NCBI RefSeq assembly: GCF_001422245.1
Contig: NZ_LMMM01000007.1
Span: 62,912-126,911 of the forward strand
Length of the DNA: 64,000 nucleotides
Direction: 5' to 3'
Origin: Rhizobium sp. Leaf262
Lineage (GTDB): Bacteria; Pseudomonadota; Alphaproteobacteria; Rhizobiales; Rhizobiaceae
Shown here: piece by piece, positions 7,930-16,622 of the stretch
How the letters are laid out: each line of letters begins with the position of its first letter
Numbering within the stretch: position 1 is the stretch's first letter
Made by a program: the position numbers and the translations under genes
Notes under the pieces: model-generated
Databases searched by the model: none
Seen by the model: the letters and a program-made list of their open reading frames with translations, nothing else
Told to the model about the DNA's origin: nothing

Positions 7930-9219
7930 GTGCGAAATTTCTGGCAAGATAAATCAGGTAACTTCGGTATTCTTACCGCACTCATGGTTGTGCCCATTTT
8001 CGGCGCGGCCGGGGTTGCTCTGGATATCAGCCAGGCCATGGAGGTCAAGGCCGATCTGCAGCAGGCAGCCGATGCCGCCGTGCTGTCTGCGGTCGCAAAA
8101 ATGTCCGCACATGTGGAAGCAGCCAGAAAAATGTCCGGCGATGGCGCGATCGTTCTTCCCGATGATGAAGCCATGAACTTCTTCAAAAGCGATGCCGTGG
8201 GCCGCAACGACTTCGAGGTCGAATCCGTCGATGTGTCGGTGGAGAAGGTCGGGAATGTGGTGCAGGCCGCCGTCGCCTTTCAGGCGACCGTCAACACGTC
8301 GCTGACGCGCATTCTGGGCAAGCAGTTCGTCACCGTCTCCGGCAAGGCGACGGCGAAATACGAAACGGAAATGTTCAGCGACTTTTATCTCCTGCTGGAC
8401 AATACCCCTTCCATGGGCGTGGGCGCAACGCCATCCGACGTTGCGACGTTGGTGGCAAATACCAGCGACAAATGCGCTTTTGCCTGTCACATCGTCAAAG
8501 ACGGCGTGGCCGACCAGAACAGCTATTACTTCAAGGCCAAGAAACTGGGCGTGACGACGCGCATCAACGTCGTGGCCAAGGCTACCGCCAGTCTGATGGA
8601 CACTGCCGTCGCGACCAGAAAGAACGTCAACCAATATCGAATGGCGGTCTATACCTTTGGTGAAAAGGCCGAAGACACCAAGCTTCTGGAAGTTTCACCA
8701 CTGAGCGCCGATCTTGCCAATGCCAAAAAGAAGGCGGCGGATATCGACCTCATGTCCATTCCCTCTCAGGGCTATAACAACGACCAGATGACGGATTTCG
8801 ACCGGGCGATGACGCAGATTGCCGACAAGATCGGCAAGCCCGGCAACGGCGCCAGCTCCGCCACACCCGACAAGGTCGTGTTCTTCGTCTCCGACGGCGT
8901 CGGCGACAGCTACAAGCCGACAGGCTGCACCAAGAAGCTGAACGGCGGGCGCTGTCAGGAACCCATCGACACCAAACTTTGCACAGCATTGAAAAACAAG
9001 GGCTACCGCATCGCAGTTCTCTACACCACCTACCTGCCCTTGCCCACGAACGACTGGTACAACACCTGGATCAGCCCATTCCAATCGCAGATCGGCTCCA
9101 AGATGCAGGAATGCGCCTCCCCCGGCCTCTACTTCGAAGTCAGCCCGACGGAAGGCATCAGCGACGCCATGTCCGCCCTGTTCAAGCGCATCATCACCTC
9201 TCCGCGTTTGACGAGCTGA
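7930..9219 (+). CDS. TadG-like pilus-assembly / von Willebrand factor A protein
   Basis: The 429-residue protein begins with the TadE/TadG N-terminal region: a short basic stretch, then one hydrophobic helix (about residues 10-32, GNFGILTALMVVPIFGAAGV), then DISQAMEVKADLQQAADAAVL. A von Willebrand-like domain follows. The metal site is seen as DNTPSMG at 157-163, a variant of DxSxS. The cysteine-bearing C-terminal part (CTKKLNGGRCQEP, LCTALKNK) is probably extracytoplasmic. The GTG at 7930 is the only start that keeps the motif at the N terminus. No other tad/flp genes are nearby, so it is an orphan. Confidence 0.82.
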   Translation: MRNFWQDKSGNFGILTALMVVPIFGAAGVALDISQAMEVKADLQQAADAAVLSAVAKMSAHVEAARKMSGDGAIVLPDDEAMNFFKSDAVGRNDFEVESVDVSVEKVGNVVQAAVAFQATVNTSLTRILGKQFVTVSGKATAKYETEMFSDFYLLLDNTPSMGVGATPSDVATLVANTSDKCAFACHIVKDGVADQNSYYFKAKKLGVTTRINVVAKATASLMDTAVATRKNVNQYRMAVYTFGEKAEDTKLLEVSPLSADLANAKKKAADIDLMSIPSQGYNNDQMTDFDRAMTQIADKIGKPGNGASSATPDKVVFFVSDGVGDSYKPTGCTKKLNGGRCQEPIDTKLCTALKNKGYRIAVLYTTYLPLPTNDWYNTWISPFQSQIGSKMQECASPGLYFEVSPTEGISDAMSALFKRIITSPRLTS

Positions 9220-9225
9220 AGCATT

Positions 9226-10119
9226 TTACTCGATCCGTTGGACGAGGAAGTCTATGAAAGCGCGGATGCGGGCAGCAAGATGCTCGTGTCCGGCGTAGAC
9301 GGCGTGAACCAGCTCGATGTCGCCGCCATTATGGTCTTCCAGTATCGGTACCAGCCTTCCGGCCTCGATATCGGGGCGAACATGAAATTCGCCAATGCGG
9401 CCAATGCCGACACCCAGCAGGCACAATTGCCGCTTGATGGAGCCACTCGACACCTGAATGCTGCCGGTCACGGTTCTGCTGTAAGCCGTCCCGGTTGCAG
9501 GGTCGCGAAACGGCCATTCGTCGAGGCTGGGCTTGAAGTTGAAGCCGATGCAATTGTGCTGCTCCAGATCTGTGGGCGTGCGTGGCGTGCCGCGCTTCTT
9601 CAGGTACTCCGGCGACGCGACGATCACCCTTCGGCTGGAATAAAGGCGGCGCGCCATCAGCGACGAGTCCCGCATGGGGCCGACACGGATGGCGATATCG
9701 GTTCGTTCTCCGATCAGATCGATCACACCATCCGTCAACGTCAGATCGAGACGCACTTTGGGATGATTGTCGGCAAATTCCCCCAGCAGAGGCAGAATGC
9801 AACGCTCGCCAAAGCCAACCGACGAATTGACCCGCAAAAGCCCCTGCGCCTCCTCCCGCCCACCCGCGACAAGCTCCTCTGTCTCTTCGATGTCTTTCAG
9901 GATGCGGCGGGCGCGGCGCAGATACATCTCGCCTTCCGGCGTGAGTTCCAGCGTGCGCGTGGAGCGCACCAGCAGGCGTGTGCCCAGCCGCTCCTCCACC
10001 CGTGACACCAGCTTGCTGACGGCGGACGGCGACATTTTCAGCCGCCGACCCGCCGCCGAGAAACTTTTCAAATCGGCAGCCAGCGCAAAAACTTCCATTT
10101 CTCCGGCGCGATTGTCCAT
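9226..10119 (-). CDS. LysR-type regulator
   Basis: The 297-residue LysR protein has its helix-turn-helix at about residues 1-60 (SFSAAGRRLKMSPSAVSKLVSR) and a C-terminal inducer-binding domain (GLLRVNSSVGFGERCILPLL onward) of the PBP2 CrgA-like type. It is divergent from an MFS pump and aldo/keto reductase at 10254-12346, with 134 bp between starts, and probably regulates them. Its 3' end nearly abuts the TadG-like gene (6 bp, convergent). Confidence 0.9.
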   Translation of the reverse strand: MDNRAGEMEVFALAADLKSFSAAGRRLKMSPSAVSKLVSRVEERLGTRLLVRSTRTLELTPEGEMYLRRARRILKDIEETEELVAGGREEAQGLLRVNSSVGFGERCILPLLGEFADNHPKVRLDLTLTDGVIDLIGERTDIAIRVGPMRDSSLMARRLYSSRRVIVASPEYLKKRGTPRTPTDLEQHNCIGFNFKPSLDEWPFRDPATGTAYSRTVTGSIQVSSGSIKRQLCLLGVGIGRIGEFHVRPDIEAGRLVPILEDHNGGDIELVHAVYAGHEHLAARIRAFIDFLVQRIE

Positions 10120-10253
10120 TCATCACCTGTGATTTCATTTCACAGATGATTATCGATTAATCGGGATTATCAAACAAGTGGTTTGAGCCGATATCTGATG
10201 CCAACACATCGTTCAGCTCCATCGCCCGTTCACCGGGCAGAAAAGACACGACC

Positions 10254-11435
10254 ATGCCACTGGCTCTCTTTGCATTGACGATTGCGGCCTATGCGATCGG
10301 CACCACCGAATTCGTCATCGTCGGACTTTTGCCCACCGTGGCAAACGATCTTCACATTACCCTGCCTCTGGCAGGCCTCATCGTTTCGGTCTATGCGCTC
10401 GGCGTCACCTTCGGCGCCCCTGTCATTACCGCACTGACTGGTGGCATAAACCGCAAGCCCCTCCTGCTGGGCCTCATGGCGCTCTTCATCATCGGCAACA
10501 CCGCTGCTGCGCTGAGCCCCAGCTATGAAATGCTGCTGGTGGCGCGCGTCATCTCGGCCTTTGCGCATGGCGTCTTCTTTTCCGTCGGTGCAACCATTGC
10601 CGCCGATCTGGTGCCGGAAAACCGCCGTGCCTCGGCCATTGCCATGATGTTCATGGGCCTGACGGTTGCCATCGTCACAGGCGTACCGCTGGGAACGCTG
10701 ATCGGCCAGACCTTGGGCTGGCGCGCAACATTCTGGGCCGTTGCTGCACTTGGCGTCATCGCCTTACTGGGTATCGCAGCGCTGCTGCCTGATAATCTCA
10801 AGAAAGCACCTGCCGCCAGCATCATGGATCAAATTCGGGTTCTGGGTTCCGGACGGCTGCTGATCGTCTTTGGCATGACGGCTCTCGGTTACGGCGGCAC
10901 CTTCGTCACCTTCACCTTCCTCGCCTCCATTTTGCAGGACATCACCGGCTTTGCGGAAAGCACGGTCAGCCTCGTACTCGTACTCTATGGTCTCGCCATT
11001 GCCGCAGGCAATCTGGGCGGCGGCCGTATTGCCGACCGCGATCCGGTCAAGGCGCTGGCATGGCTGTTTGCCTTTCAGGCTCTCGTGCTTGTTCTTTTCA
11101 CCTTCACCGCACCGTCTGCACCTGCCGCTCTGGTGACGCTCGTTGCTCTCGGCTTCCTGTCTTTTGCCAGCGTGCCAGGCTTGCAGCTTTATGTGGTGCA
11201 ACTGGCCAAGCGTTTCCGCCCCGGTGCGGTGGATGTGGCTTCAGCTCTCAACATCGCGGCCTTCAATCTCGGAATCGCCGTTGGCGCCTGGATCGGCGGC
11301 ATCGTTGTCGCCTCATCGCTCGGTCTTGGCGCAACGCCGTGGGTGGGTGCCATTCTGGTCGCAGGCGCACTTGGCCTGACGATTTTAAGCAGCTCGCTCG
11401 ACCGTCGTCAGACAAATCTCTCCCACGCGGCTTGA
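10254..11435 (+). CDS. MFS transporter, DHA1 family (AraJ/YdhP-like efflux pump)
   Basis: The 393-residue protein has twelve hydrophobic segments. The N-terminal block PLALFALTIAAYAIGTTEFV is typical of the sugar-efflux/drug-resistance DHA1 branch (AraJ, YdhP, NepI), and motif A-like residues follow TM2 (GGINRKPLLLGLMAL). These are proton-driven exporters of the inner membrane. The substrate is unknown. The gene precedes an aldo/keto reductase by 83 bp on the same strand and lies divergent from a LysR gene; the three form one likely stress or detoxification module. Confidence 0.9.
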   Translation: MPLALFALTIAAYAIGTTEFVIVGLLPTVANDLHITLPLAGLIVSVYALGVTFGAPVITALTGGINRKPLLLGLMALFIIGNTAAALSPSYEMLLVARVISAFAHGVFFSVGATIAADLVPENRRASAIAMMFMGLTVAIVTGVPLGTLIGQTLGWRATFWAVAALGVIALLGIAALLPDNLKKAPAASIMDQIRVLGSGRLLIVFGMTALGYGGTFVTFTFLASILQDITGFAESTVSLVLVLYGLAIAAGNLGGGRIADRDPVKALAWLFAFQALVLVLFTFTAPSAPAALVTLVALGFLSFASVPGLQLYVVQLAKRFRPGAVDVASALNIAAFNLGIAVGAWIGGIVVASSLGLGATPWVGAILVAGALGLTILSSSLDRRQTNLSHAA

Positions 11436-11518
11436 ACCAAACCGCTGCCGACACACTTATCCCTATACCATTCCCGCCCCGCATCTTCGCGGGGCCCACT
11501 CCCAAAATGGAGAAAACC

Positions 11519-12346
11519 ATGCACACAGTGAACGCCAATGGCGCAAATATTCCCGCTCTCGGCTTCGGCACATTCCGCATGCCTGATGCAGACGTCCATC
11601 GCATTCTGCCGGAAGCTCTGAAGCTCGGCTTTCGCCATGTCGATACTGCGCAGATTTACAAGAACGAGGCTTCCGTGGGTGAAGTCATAGCCAATTCTGG
11701 CATTGCGCGTGGCGATATCTTCCTCACGACAAAGGTCTGGGTCGATCAGTACAAACACGCCGACTTCATAAAATCCGTGGATGAAAGCCTGACCAAGCTT
11801 AAGACCGATTATGTCGATCTTCTTCTGCTGCACTGGCCAAAAAGCGATGTGCCGCTATCCGAGCGCATCGGCGCGCTGAACGAAGTCCACAAGGCCGGAA
11901 AGGTCCGCAACATCGGTATTTCCAACTTCAACGTCGCGTTGACGGAAGAAGCCGTGAAGCTTTCCGACGTGCCGATTGCCAATAACCAGATCGAGTATCA
12001 CCCCTATCTCGACCAGACCAAGGTCATCGAAGCCGCCCGCAGACATGGTGTCTCTATCACCGCCTACTACCTGATGGCTGACGGCAAGGTGCCGCACGAT
12101 GCGGTGCTGAAGGACATCGGTGCAAAACACGGCAAGACCGCCGCGCAGGTCGCGCTGCGCTGGGCCGTGCAGCAGCCTGATGTCATCGCACTTTCCAAGA
12201 CGGCGACGGAAAGCCGGTTGAAGGAGAACTACGACATCTTTGATTTTGAACTGTCCAGTGATGAGATGCAGGCAATTTTTGCACTGGCGAAGGCGGATGG
12301 CCGGATCGTCAATCCGGGTCATCTGGCGCCGGAATGGGATAAGTAG
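11519..12346 (+). CDS. Aldo/keto reductase
   Basis: The 275-residue protein is an AKR with a complete tetrad: D42 and Y47 in VDTAQIYKNE, K72 in LTTKVW, and H105 in LLLHWP. The signature GKVRNIGISNFNV follows. AKRs reduce aldehydes and ketones with NADPH; this one resembles the 2,5-diketogluconate reductase (DkgA/B) group. The ATG at 11519 has GGAG 6 nt upstream. It lies downstream of an MFS gene and may share its promoter. Confidence 0.9.
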   Translation: MHTVNANGANIPALGFGTFRMPDADVHRILPEALKLGFRHVDTAQIYKNEASVGEVIANSGIARGDIFLTTKVWVDQYKHADFIKSVDESLTKLKTDYVDLLLLHWPKSDVPLSERIGALNEVHKAGKVRNIGISNFNVALTEEAVKLSDVPIANNQIEYHPYLDQTKVIEAARRHGVSITAYYLMADGKVPHDAVLKDIGAKHGKTAAQVALRWAVQQPDVIALSKTATESRLKENYDIFDFELSSDEMQAIFALAKADGRIVNPGHLAPEWDK

Positions 12347-12392
12347 TTCTGCGCTAGTCGATGGCTTAACGGCAACAGCTGCCCAATACTCT

Positions 12393-12505
12393 CCGTCATT
12401 CCGGCCTTGAGCCGGAATCCAGCGACCTGACGTCTGTCAGGTCAAAGAGTTTTCCAACCCAAGGACTTGGGTTGGCTGGACCCCGGCTCAAGGCCGGGGT
12501 GACGG
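12393..12505. repeat. Palindromic intergenic repeat element (copy 1)
   Basis: This 113-bp element has terminal inverted halves, CCGTCATTCCGGCCTTGAGC against GCTCAAGGCCGGGGTGACGG. Two internal hairpins lie between them: GACCTGAC-N4-GTCAGGTC, and CCAACCCAAG-GA-CTTGGGTTGG. The core CCCAAGGACTTGGG recurs in the element at 16142-16260, so both belong to one dispersed family of the rhizobial mosaic-element kind. It lies between the convergent ends of the aldo/keto reductase and SDR genes. Confidence 0.75.
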
Positions 12506-12543
12506 TGTTCTCAAGGGACGACCTATTCGCCGCCCTCACCATC

Positions 12544-13302
12544 TCAAGAATGCAACCCATTCACCATGCCAAACACCTGATCAAAATTGCCGTTCTGCGC
12601 GGCAAAACGCAGCGGCTTGCAGCGCTCTACCACCACCTCCGTTGCTTCCGGCTGGTTGATCAGGATGTCCATGACTTCGGCAATATAGGCATCGAGCGGC
12701 ATGGCGCGTTCGTCGGTGGCTTGGTGGTCGCCCTGCAATGTGGTTTGCACATAGGGTGGAATGATCTCGATGACATCGACCGAAGTGCCCTTGAGCTGCT
12801 CGCGGATGGCCATGGAATATGCATGGATGGCGGATTTGGTGGCGCTGTAGGTGGGTGTGGCCACCATGGGCACGAAGGCGAGACCGGATGAGACTGTCAG
12901 CACCGCGGCCTTCGGCTTCGTCAGGAAATGCGGCAGCAGCGCCGCCGTCAGGCGAATGGGCGCGAGGAGATTGGTGGCGATGGTTTCCTCGGCGATATCA
13001 AGATAATCGGGTGCTGACTTGATATCCTCGTTCTTCATAATGCCGGCATTGTTGATAACGGCATTGAGATCGGGGTGGTCGGCGATAAGCTTATCCGCGA
13101 AAGCCTTGATGCCTGCCGCATCGGTCGCATCCATCGTGGCCCATGCCATGCCCGGATTGGCGGCCGAGACCTCCTTCAACACCTCAGCGCGGCGACCGGA
13201 GATGATGACCTTGTTGCCAAGCGCGTGAAATGCTTCCGCCAGCGCCCGGCCAATGCCGGAGCCGCCGCCGGTGATGAGGATGGTGTTGCCTGTGACGTTC
13301 AT
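12544..13302 (-). CDS. Short-chain dehydrogenase/reductase, DltE-like
   Basis: The 252-residue classical SDR has the nucleotide-binding motif TGGGSGIG (11-18), NNAG at 84-87 and the catalytic set S139, Y152 and K156 (YSATK). It is closest in style to DltE-type oxidoreductases; the substrate is unknown. The ATG at 13302 has an AAGGA site upstream. It is transcribed divergently from an HxlR regulator 103 bp away, which likely controls it. Confidence 0.9.
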   Translation of the reverse strand: MNVTGNTILITGGGSGIGRALAEAFHALGNKVIISGRRAEVLKEVSAANPGMAWATMDATDAAGIKAFADKLIADHPDLNAVINNAGIMKNEDIKSAPDYLDIAEETIATNLLAPIRLTAALLPHFLTKPKAAVLTVSSGLAFVPMVATPTYSATKSAIHAYSMAIREQLKGTSVDVIEIIPPYVQTTLQGDHQATDERAMPLDAYIAEVMDILINQPEATEVVVERCKPLRFAAQNGNFDQVFGMVNGLHS

Positions 13303-13405
13303 GGGAATGTCCTTCCTTGTTACTGGGACAAAAGGTAGATAGATTGCTCTCCCATGGGTAGTAGGCACCCGAAAGATTTATACTTACCCGAAGGAGAGTG
13401 TCGGC

Positions 13406-13831
13406 ATGAAAAGGCATCTGGCCGATGACATCATAGAGGAAAAGCGCAAGTCACCTCCGCCTGATGAGACCGATCCGGTCATCGAGGCGCTGGTGCGCGA
13501 CATCATCGCCAAGGTGGCAGACAAGTGGACGATGCTGATTCTGGAGGTTCTGGAAGAGCACGGCACGCTGCGCTTCACGCAGATCGGCCACCATGTCAGC
13601 GGCATCAGCCAGAAGATGCTGACGAAAACGCTGCGGCAGATGGAGTGTGACGGGCTGGTGAAGCGTGTCATCCACCCGGTCATTCCGCCGCATGTGGATT
13701 ACAGCCTGACACCGTTGGGCAAGAGCCTCGGCGCTGCATTTTGTGGCGTGTGGATATGGGCCGAAACGCACCATGCGGACATAGAAAAGGCGCGGAAAGC
13801 GTTCAGCGAACACCCTCCGCGCCTGAAATGA
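13406..13831 (+). CDS. HxlR-family transcriptional regulator
   Basis: The 141-residue protein shows the HxlR winged helix: DIIAKVADKWTMLILEVLEE, then LRFTQIGHHVSGISQKMLTKTLRQME, and a wing at HPVIPPHVDYSLTPLGKSL. HxlR proteins often respond to electrophiles or quinones. The gene has a GGAGAG site before the ATG and is divergent to an SDR gene at 12544-13302. No cysteine lies near the N terminus, so a simple thiol sensor of the YodB type is not evident. Confidence 0.9.
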   Translation: MKRHLADDIIEEKRKSPPPDETDPVIEALVRDIIAKVADKWTMLILEVLEEHGTLRFTQIGHHVSGISQKMLTKTLRQMECDGLVKRVIHPVIPPHVDYSLTPLGKSLGAAFCGVWIWAETHHADIEKARKAFSEHPPRLK

Positions 13832-13861
13832 GTTCAGAACGACTGCCACGCTCTCTGCACG

Positions 13862-13926
13862 CATTCCTGTCACAAGGACAGGAATGAGGGACCTATTTAT
13901 CGTGCACCCTTTAAGGATGCACGATA
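13862..13926. repeat. Two adjacent hairpins between convergent genes
   Basis: CATTCCTGTC at 13862-13871 pairs with GACAGGAATG at 13877-13886, and the sequence resembles the arms of the element at 16142-16260. A second near-perfect palindrome pairs TATCGTGCACCCTT (13898-13911) with AAGGATGCACGATA (13913-13926), with one mismatch. The second may end transcription from either side, although no clear T tract follows. Confidence 0.5.
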
Positions 13927-13937
13927 GATCCATCCGA

Positions 13938-14330
13938 TTAAGCGAACTGGCTGAGACCTGGAACTGAAGCGATGACCTGATCCACGGTTTCGTCGCCTGC
14001 ATGTTCCCGGGCAATCGAAATCGTTGCCTTGGCGAGAGCGGAAATTTCGCCCATGCCGAGGCCCTGGCTCATCAGCTGCTGGCCGAGACCCATGATGCCG
14101 CCGCCGCCGATGGCGCTCATCAGACCGCCCAGCAGACCGCCGCCGCCCTGGCCTTCGCCGTTGAAACGGGCCACCAGTTCCGGTGCACCGGGAATGGATT
14201 CGATCATCTTGGCAACCGGCGCATCATCGGCCTCGCGCTGAAGGAAACCCAGCATCATGCCGAGAGCTTTTTCCGCCTGATCAGGCGCAATGCCCACTCT
14301 ATCGGCGACCTGGGTGACGATTTCGCTCAT
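13938..14330 (-). CDS. Glycine-rich helical protein, DUF2267/DUF2780-like
   Basis: The 130-residue protein has a charged helical N-terminal third (EIVTQVADRVGIAPDQAEKA), a glycine-rich centre (about residues 59-85, with GGGGLLGGLMSAIGGGGIMG) and a C-terminal helix ending in VIASVPGLSQF. It has no signal peptide. I recall similar rhizobial proteins annotated with DUF2267 or DUF2780, but I cannot confirm which. The function is unknown. The gene is monocistronic and divergent from the HerA-like ATPase gene. Confidence 0.65.
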   Translation of the reverse strand: MSEIVTQVADRVGIAPDQAEKALGMMLGFLQREADDAPVAKMIESIPGAPELVARFNGEGQGGGGLLGGLMSAIGGGGIMGLGQQLMSQGLGMGEISALAKATISIAREHAGDETVDQVIASVPGLSQFA

Positions 14331-14542
14331 ATATTCCTCCTGGATGCGAAAATGACGTTCACGTCAACGTAAAACAATTGACAGACAGACTCAAGGCCGT
14401 GCCTTGCCTCTTACCCCCGTTTTTCGCTGCCTTGCCCGCAACCTTATCAAACAGTTGTTGAGGCCGGAAACAGTTCCTATAAGTATATTGCAAAGAATGG
14501 ATAAAGGGCAGCCATTGCCCGCTATACCGGAGGGATCGCCAG

Positions 14543-16105
14543 ATGCTGCAGGACGGAAAGCTTTATATCGGAACGAGCCGCAATCCCGACGACACCCTCA
14601 ACAAGGGCGAATATCTGGACTTGAGATTCGGCAACCGCCACGGCCTCATCACCGGCGCCACCGGCACGGGTAAAACCGTGTCGCTTCAGGTGCTGGCGGA
14701 AGGCTTTGCCAAGGCGGGCGTGCCGGTGTTCTGCGCCGACGTGAAGGGCGACCTCTCCGGTATTGCGGCCAAGGGTGAGGCCAAGGACTGGGTGACGAAA
14801 CGCGCCGAGCAGATCGGCTTTACCGATCTCGCCTTCGAGCAGTTTCCGGTCATTTTCTGGGACTTGTACGGCGAAAAAGGCCACCGCGTGCGCGCCACTA
14901 TTGCTGAAATGGGACCGCTTCTGCTGGCGCGCCTGATGGATGCATCGGAAGCGCAGGAAGGCGTGCTGAACATCGCCTTCAAGATTGCCGATCAGGGTGG
15001 TCTGCCGCTGCTGGATCTCAAGGATTTGCAGGCGCTGCTCAACTACATGGGTGAACATGCGTCGGAGCTTTCCAACCAGTTCGGCCTGATTTCCAAATCC
15101 TCGGTCGGCTCGCTGCAACGCGGGCTGCTGGTGCTGGAACAGCAGGGTGCGGAACACTTCTTCGGCGAACCGGCGCTGAAGATTTCCGATATCATGCGCA
15201 CCACCAGCGATGGTCGCGGCACGATTTCGGTTCTGGCCGCCGACAAGCTGATGATGAATCCGCGCCTTTACGGCACCTTCCTGCTGTGGATGCTCTCCGA
15301 ACTCTTCGAAGAGCTCCCTGAGGTGGGCGATCCCACCAAGCCGAAGCTCGTCTTCTTCTTCGACGAGGCGCATCTGCTGTTTAACGATGCACCCCGCGTG
15401 CTGGTGGAGCGCGTGGAACAGGTCGTCCGCCTCATCCGCTCCAAGGGCGTGGGCGTTTACTTCGTGACGCAGAACCCGCTGGACGTGCCGGAAACCGTGC
15501 TGGCCCAGCTGGGCAACCGCGTGCAGCATGCGCTGCGCGCCTATACGCCGCGCGAGCAGAAGGCCGTTAAAACCGCAGCCGATACGTTCCGCCAGAACCC
15601 GGCCTTTAGCACGGCAGATGCCATCACAACACTCGGCACCGGCGAAGCGCTGGTTTCGACGCTGGGCGACAAGGGCGCGCCCTCCATCGTGGAGCGCACG
15701 CTGGTTCGCCCGCCATCTGGCCGCGTCGGCCCCGTCAGCGATGACGAACGCCGCAGCATCATGAGCACCAGCCCGGTTGCCGGTGTCTACGACACCGACC
15801 TGGACCGCGAATCCGCCTTCGAACTTCTGGCCGCCCGGGCTCAGAAAGCCGCCGAGGCGGAGGCTGCAAAGCGTGCCGCCGAAGAACAGGCCAGCCAGCC
15901 AGACACGGCGGCAAGCCGCTGGAAACTGCCCGGCTTCGGCGACGAGGAGCCCAAGCAAGCCTCCACCACCGGCGGCGCTCGCAAAACCAGCGGCTATCAG
16001 CGCGAAACGGTGATCGAAGCGGCGATGAAGAGCGCGGCCCGCACCGTGGCGAGTTCGGTCGGGCGTGCGCTGGTGCGCGGTATTTTGGGGAGTTTGCGGC
16101 GGTAG
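14543..16105 (+). CDS. YjgR/HerA-like ATPase (DUF853)
   Basis: The 520-residue P-loop protein has Walker A GATGTGKT (38-45) and Walker B LVFFFDEAH (269-277). The blocks VFCADVKGDLSGIA, LLWMLSELFEELPE and FVTQNPLDVPETVLAQLGNR are the hallmark of the YjgR family, a HerA/FtsK-related group. The C-terminal 90 residues are charged and alanine-rich, with a basic tail. The family is widespread but its cellular role is not settled; DNA translocation is only suggested by fold. An upstream GGAGGG precedes the ATG. A palindromic repeat follows 37 bp after the stop. Confidence 0.9.
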   Translation: MLQDGKLYIGTSRNPDDTLNKGEYLDLRFGNRHGLITGATGTGKTVSLQVLAEGFAKAGVPVFCADVKGDLSGIAAKGEAKDWVTKRAEQIGFTDLAFEQFPVIFWDLYGEKGHRVRATIAEMGPLLLARLMDASEAQEGVLNIAFKIADQGGLPLLDLKDLQALLNYMGEHASELSNQFGLISKSSVGSLQRGLLVLEQQGAEHFFGEPALKISDIMRTTSDGRGTISVLAADKLMMNPRLYGTFLLWMLSELFEELPEVGDPTKPKLVFFFDEAHLLFNDAPRVLVERVEQVVRLIRSKGVGVYFVTQNPLDVPETVLAQLGNRVQHALRAYTPREQKAVKTAADTFRQNPAFSTADAITTLGTGEALVSTLGDKGAPSIVERTLVRPPSGRVGPVSDDERRSIMSTSPVAGVYDTDLDRESAFELLAARAQKAAEAEAAKRAAEEQASQPDTAASRWKLPGFGDEEPKQASTTGGARKTSGYQRETVIEAAMKSAARTVASSVGRALVRGILGSLRR

Positions 16106-16141
16106 GGTTGTCGTCGTTCCCGCGCGGGACGGAAGCCCAGC

Positions 16142-16260
16142 CCCTCATTCCTGTGCTTGTCACAGGAATCCAGTGCTGCGCGTCTGCGCGACGAAGACGT
16201 TCTTTCAGCCCAAGGACTTGGGCTGACTGGATTACTGTGACAAGCACAGGAATGAGGGAG
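16142..16260. repeat. Palindromic intergenic repeat element (copy 2)
   Basis: This 119-bp element has long terminal inverted halves: CCCTCATTCCTGTGCTTGTC at its left end, matched by the complement of GACAAGCACAGGAATGAGGG at its right end. It has the same central hairpin as copy 1, CAGCCCAAG-GA-CTTGGGCTG. It lies between the convergent ends of the YjgR-like and Atu4866-domain genes, and on RNA would fold as one long stem with side hairpins. Confidence 0.75.
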
Positions 16261-16268
16261 TGTTGTCG

Positions 16269-16622
16269 TTACTTCTCCCGGTAAAATACCATTCCGCCGT
16301 GATACAACACGTCGTCACGGAACTCGCCATCCGCGGTAAAGCCCGTATCGTCCCAATACTCGATGCGGTTGCCCTTCACCTCGTAACGGCCCTGATAGGC
16401 GCTTTTGCGGGTACCTCGCGCCTCATCGTAACGGCCATTGGGCAGCAGCTCCTGCCGGATGCGGCCATCTCCCGTTACCCACATGCCGATATAGGGATGG
16501 CTTTGCGCTTGGGCTGTTTGGTCCGCCGTGCTGGTTTTCAGGACTGGGGCCGACCGCTGCGGGTCGGCTTCAATGGATGCTGCCGCCAGGGCGACAGCGA
16601 TGGATGTGGAGAGAATGGTCAT
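16269..16622 (-). CDS. Atu4866-domain protein, probably secreted
   Basis: The 117-residue protein ends in a block of about 75 residues that I recognise as the Atu4866 domain, a small streptavidin-like beta barrel defined from Agrobacterium: HPYIGMWVTGDGRIRQEL, then NGRYDEARG, then DDTGFTADGEFRDD. The N-terminal 18 residues (MTILSTSIAVALAAASIE) look like a short signal peptide. Its biochemical role is unknown. Its start overlaps the stop of the upstream CMD-like gene by 4 bp (ATGA), so the two are translationally coupled, with an SDR gene at the head of the operon. Confidence 0.8.
   Translation of the reverse strand: MTILSTSIAVALAAASIEADPQRSAPVLKTSTADQTAQAQSHPYIGMWVTGDGRIRQELLPNGRYDEARGTRKSAYQGRYEVKGNRIEYWDDTGFTADGEFRDDVLYHGGMVFYREK

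Noticed and set aside
14522-15958. Long open frame on the minus strand opposite the YjgR/HerA-like gene
   Set aside because: It lies wholly antisense to a well-supported ATPase gene, has a histidine- and arginine-rich composition typical of reversed codons, and shows no domain.
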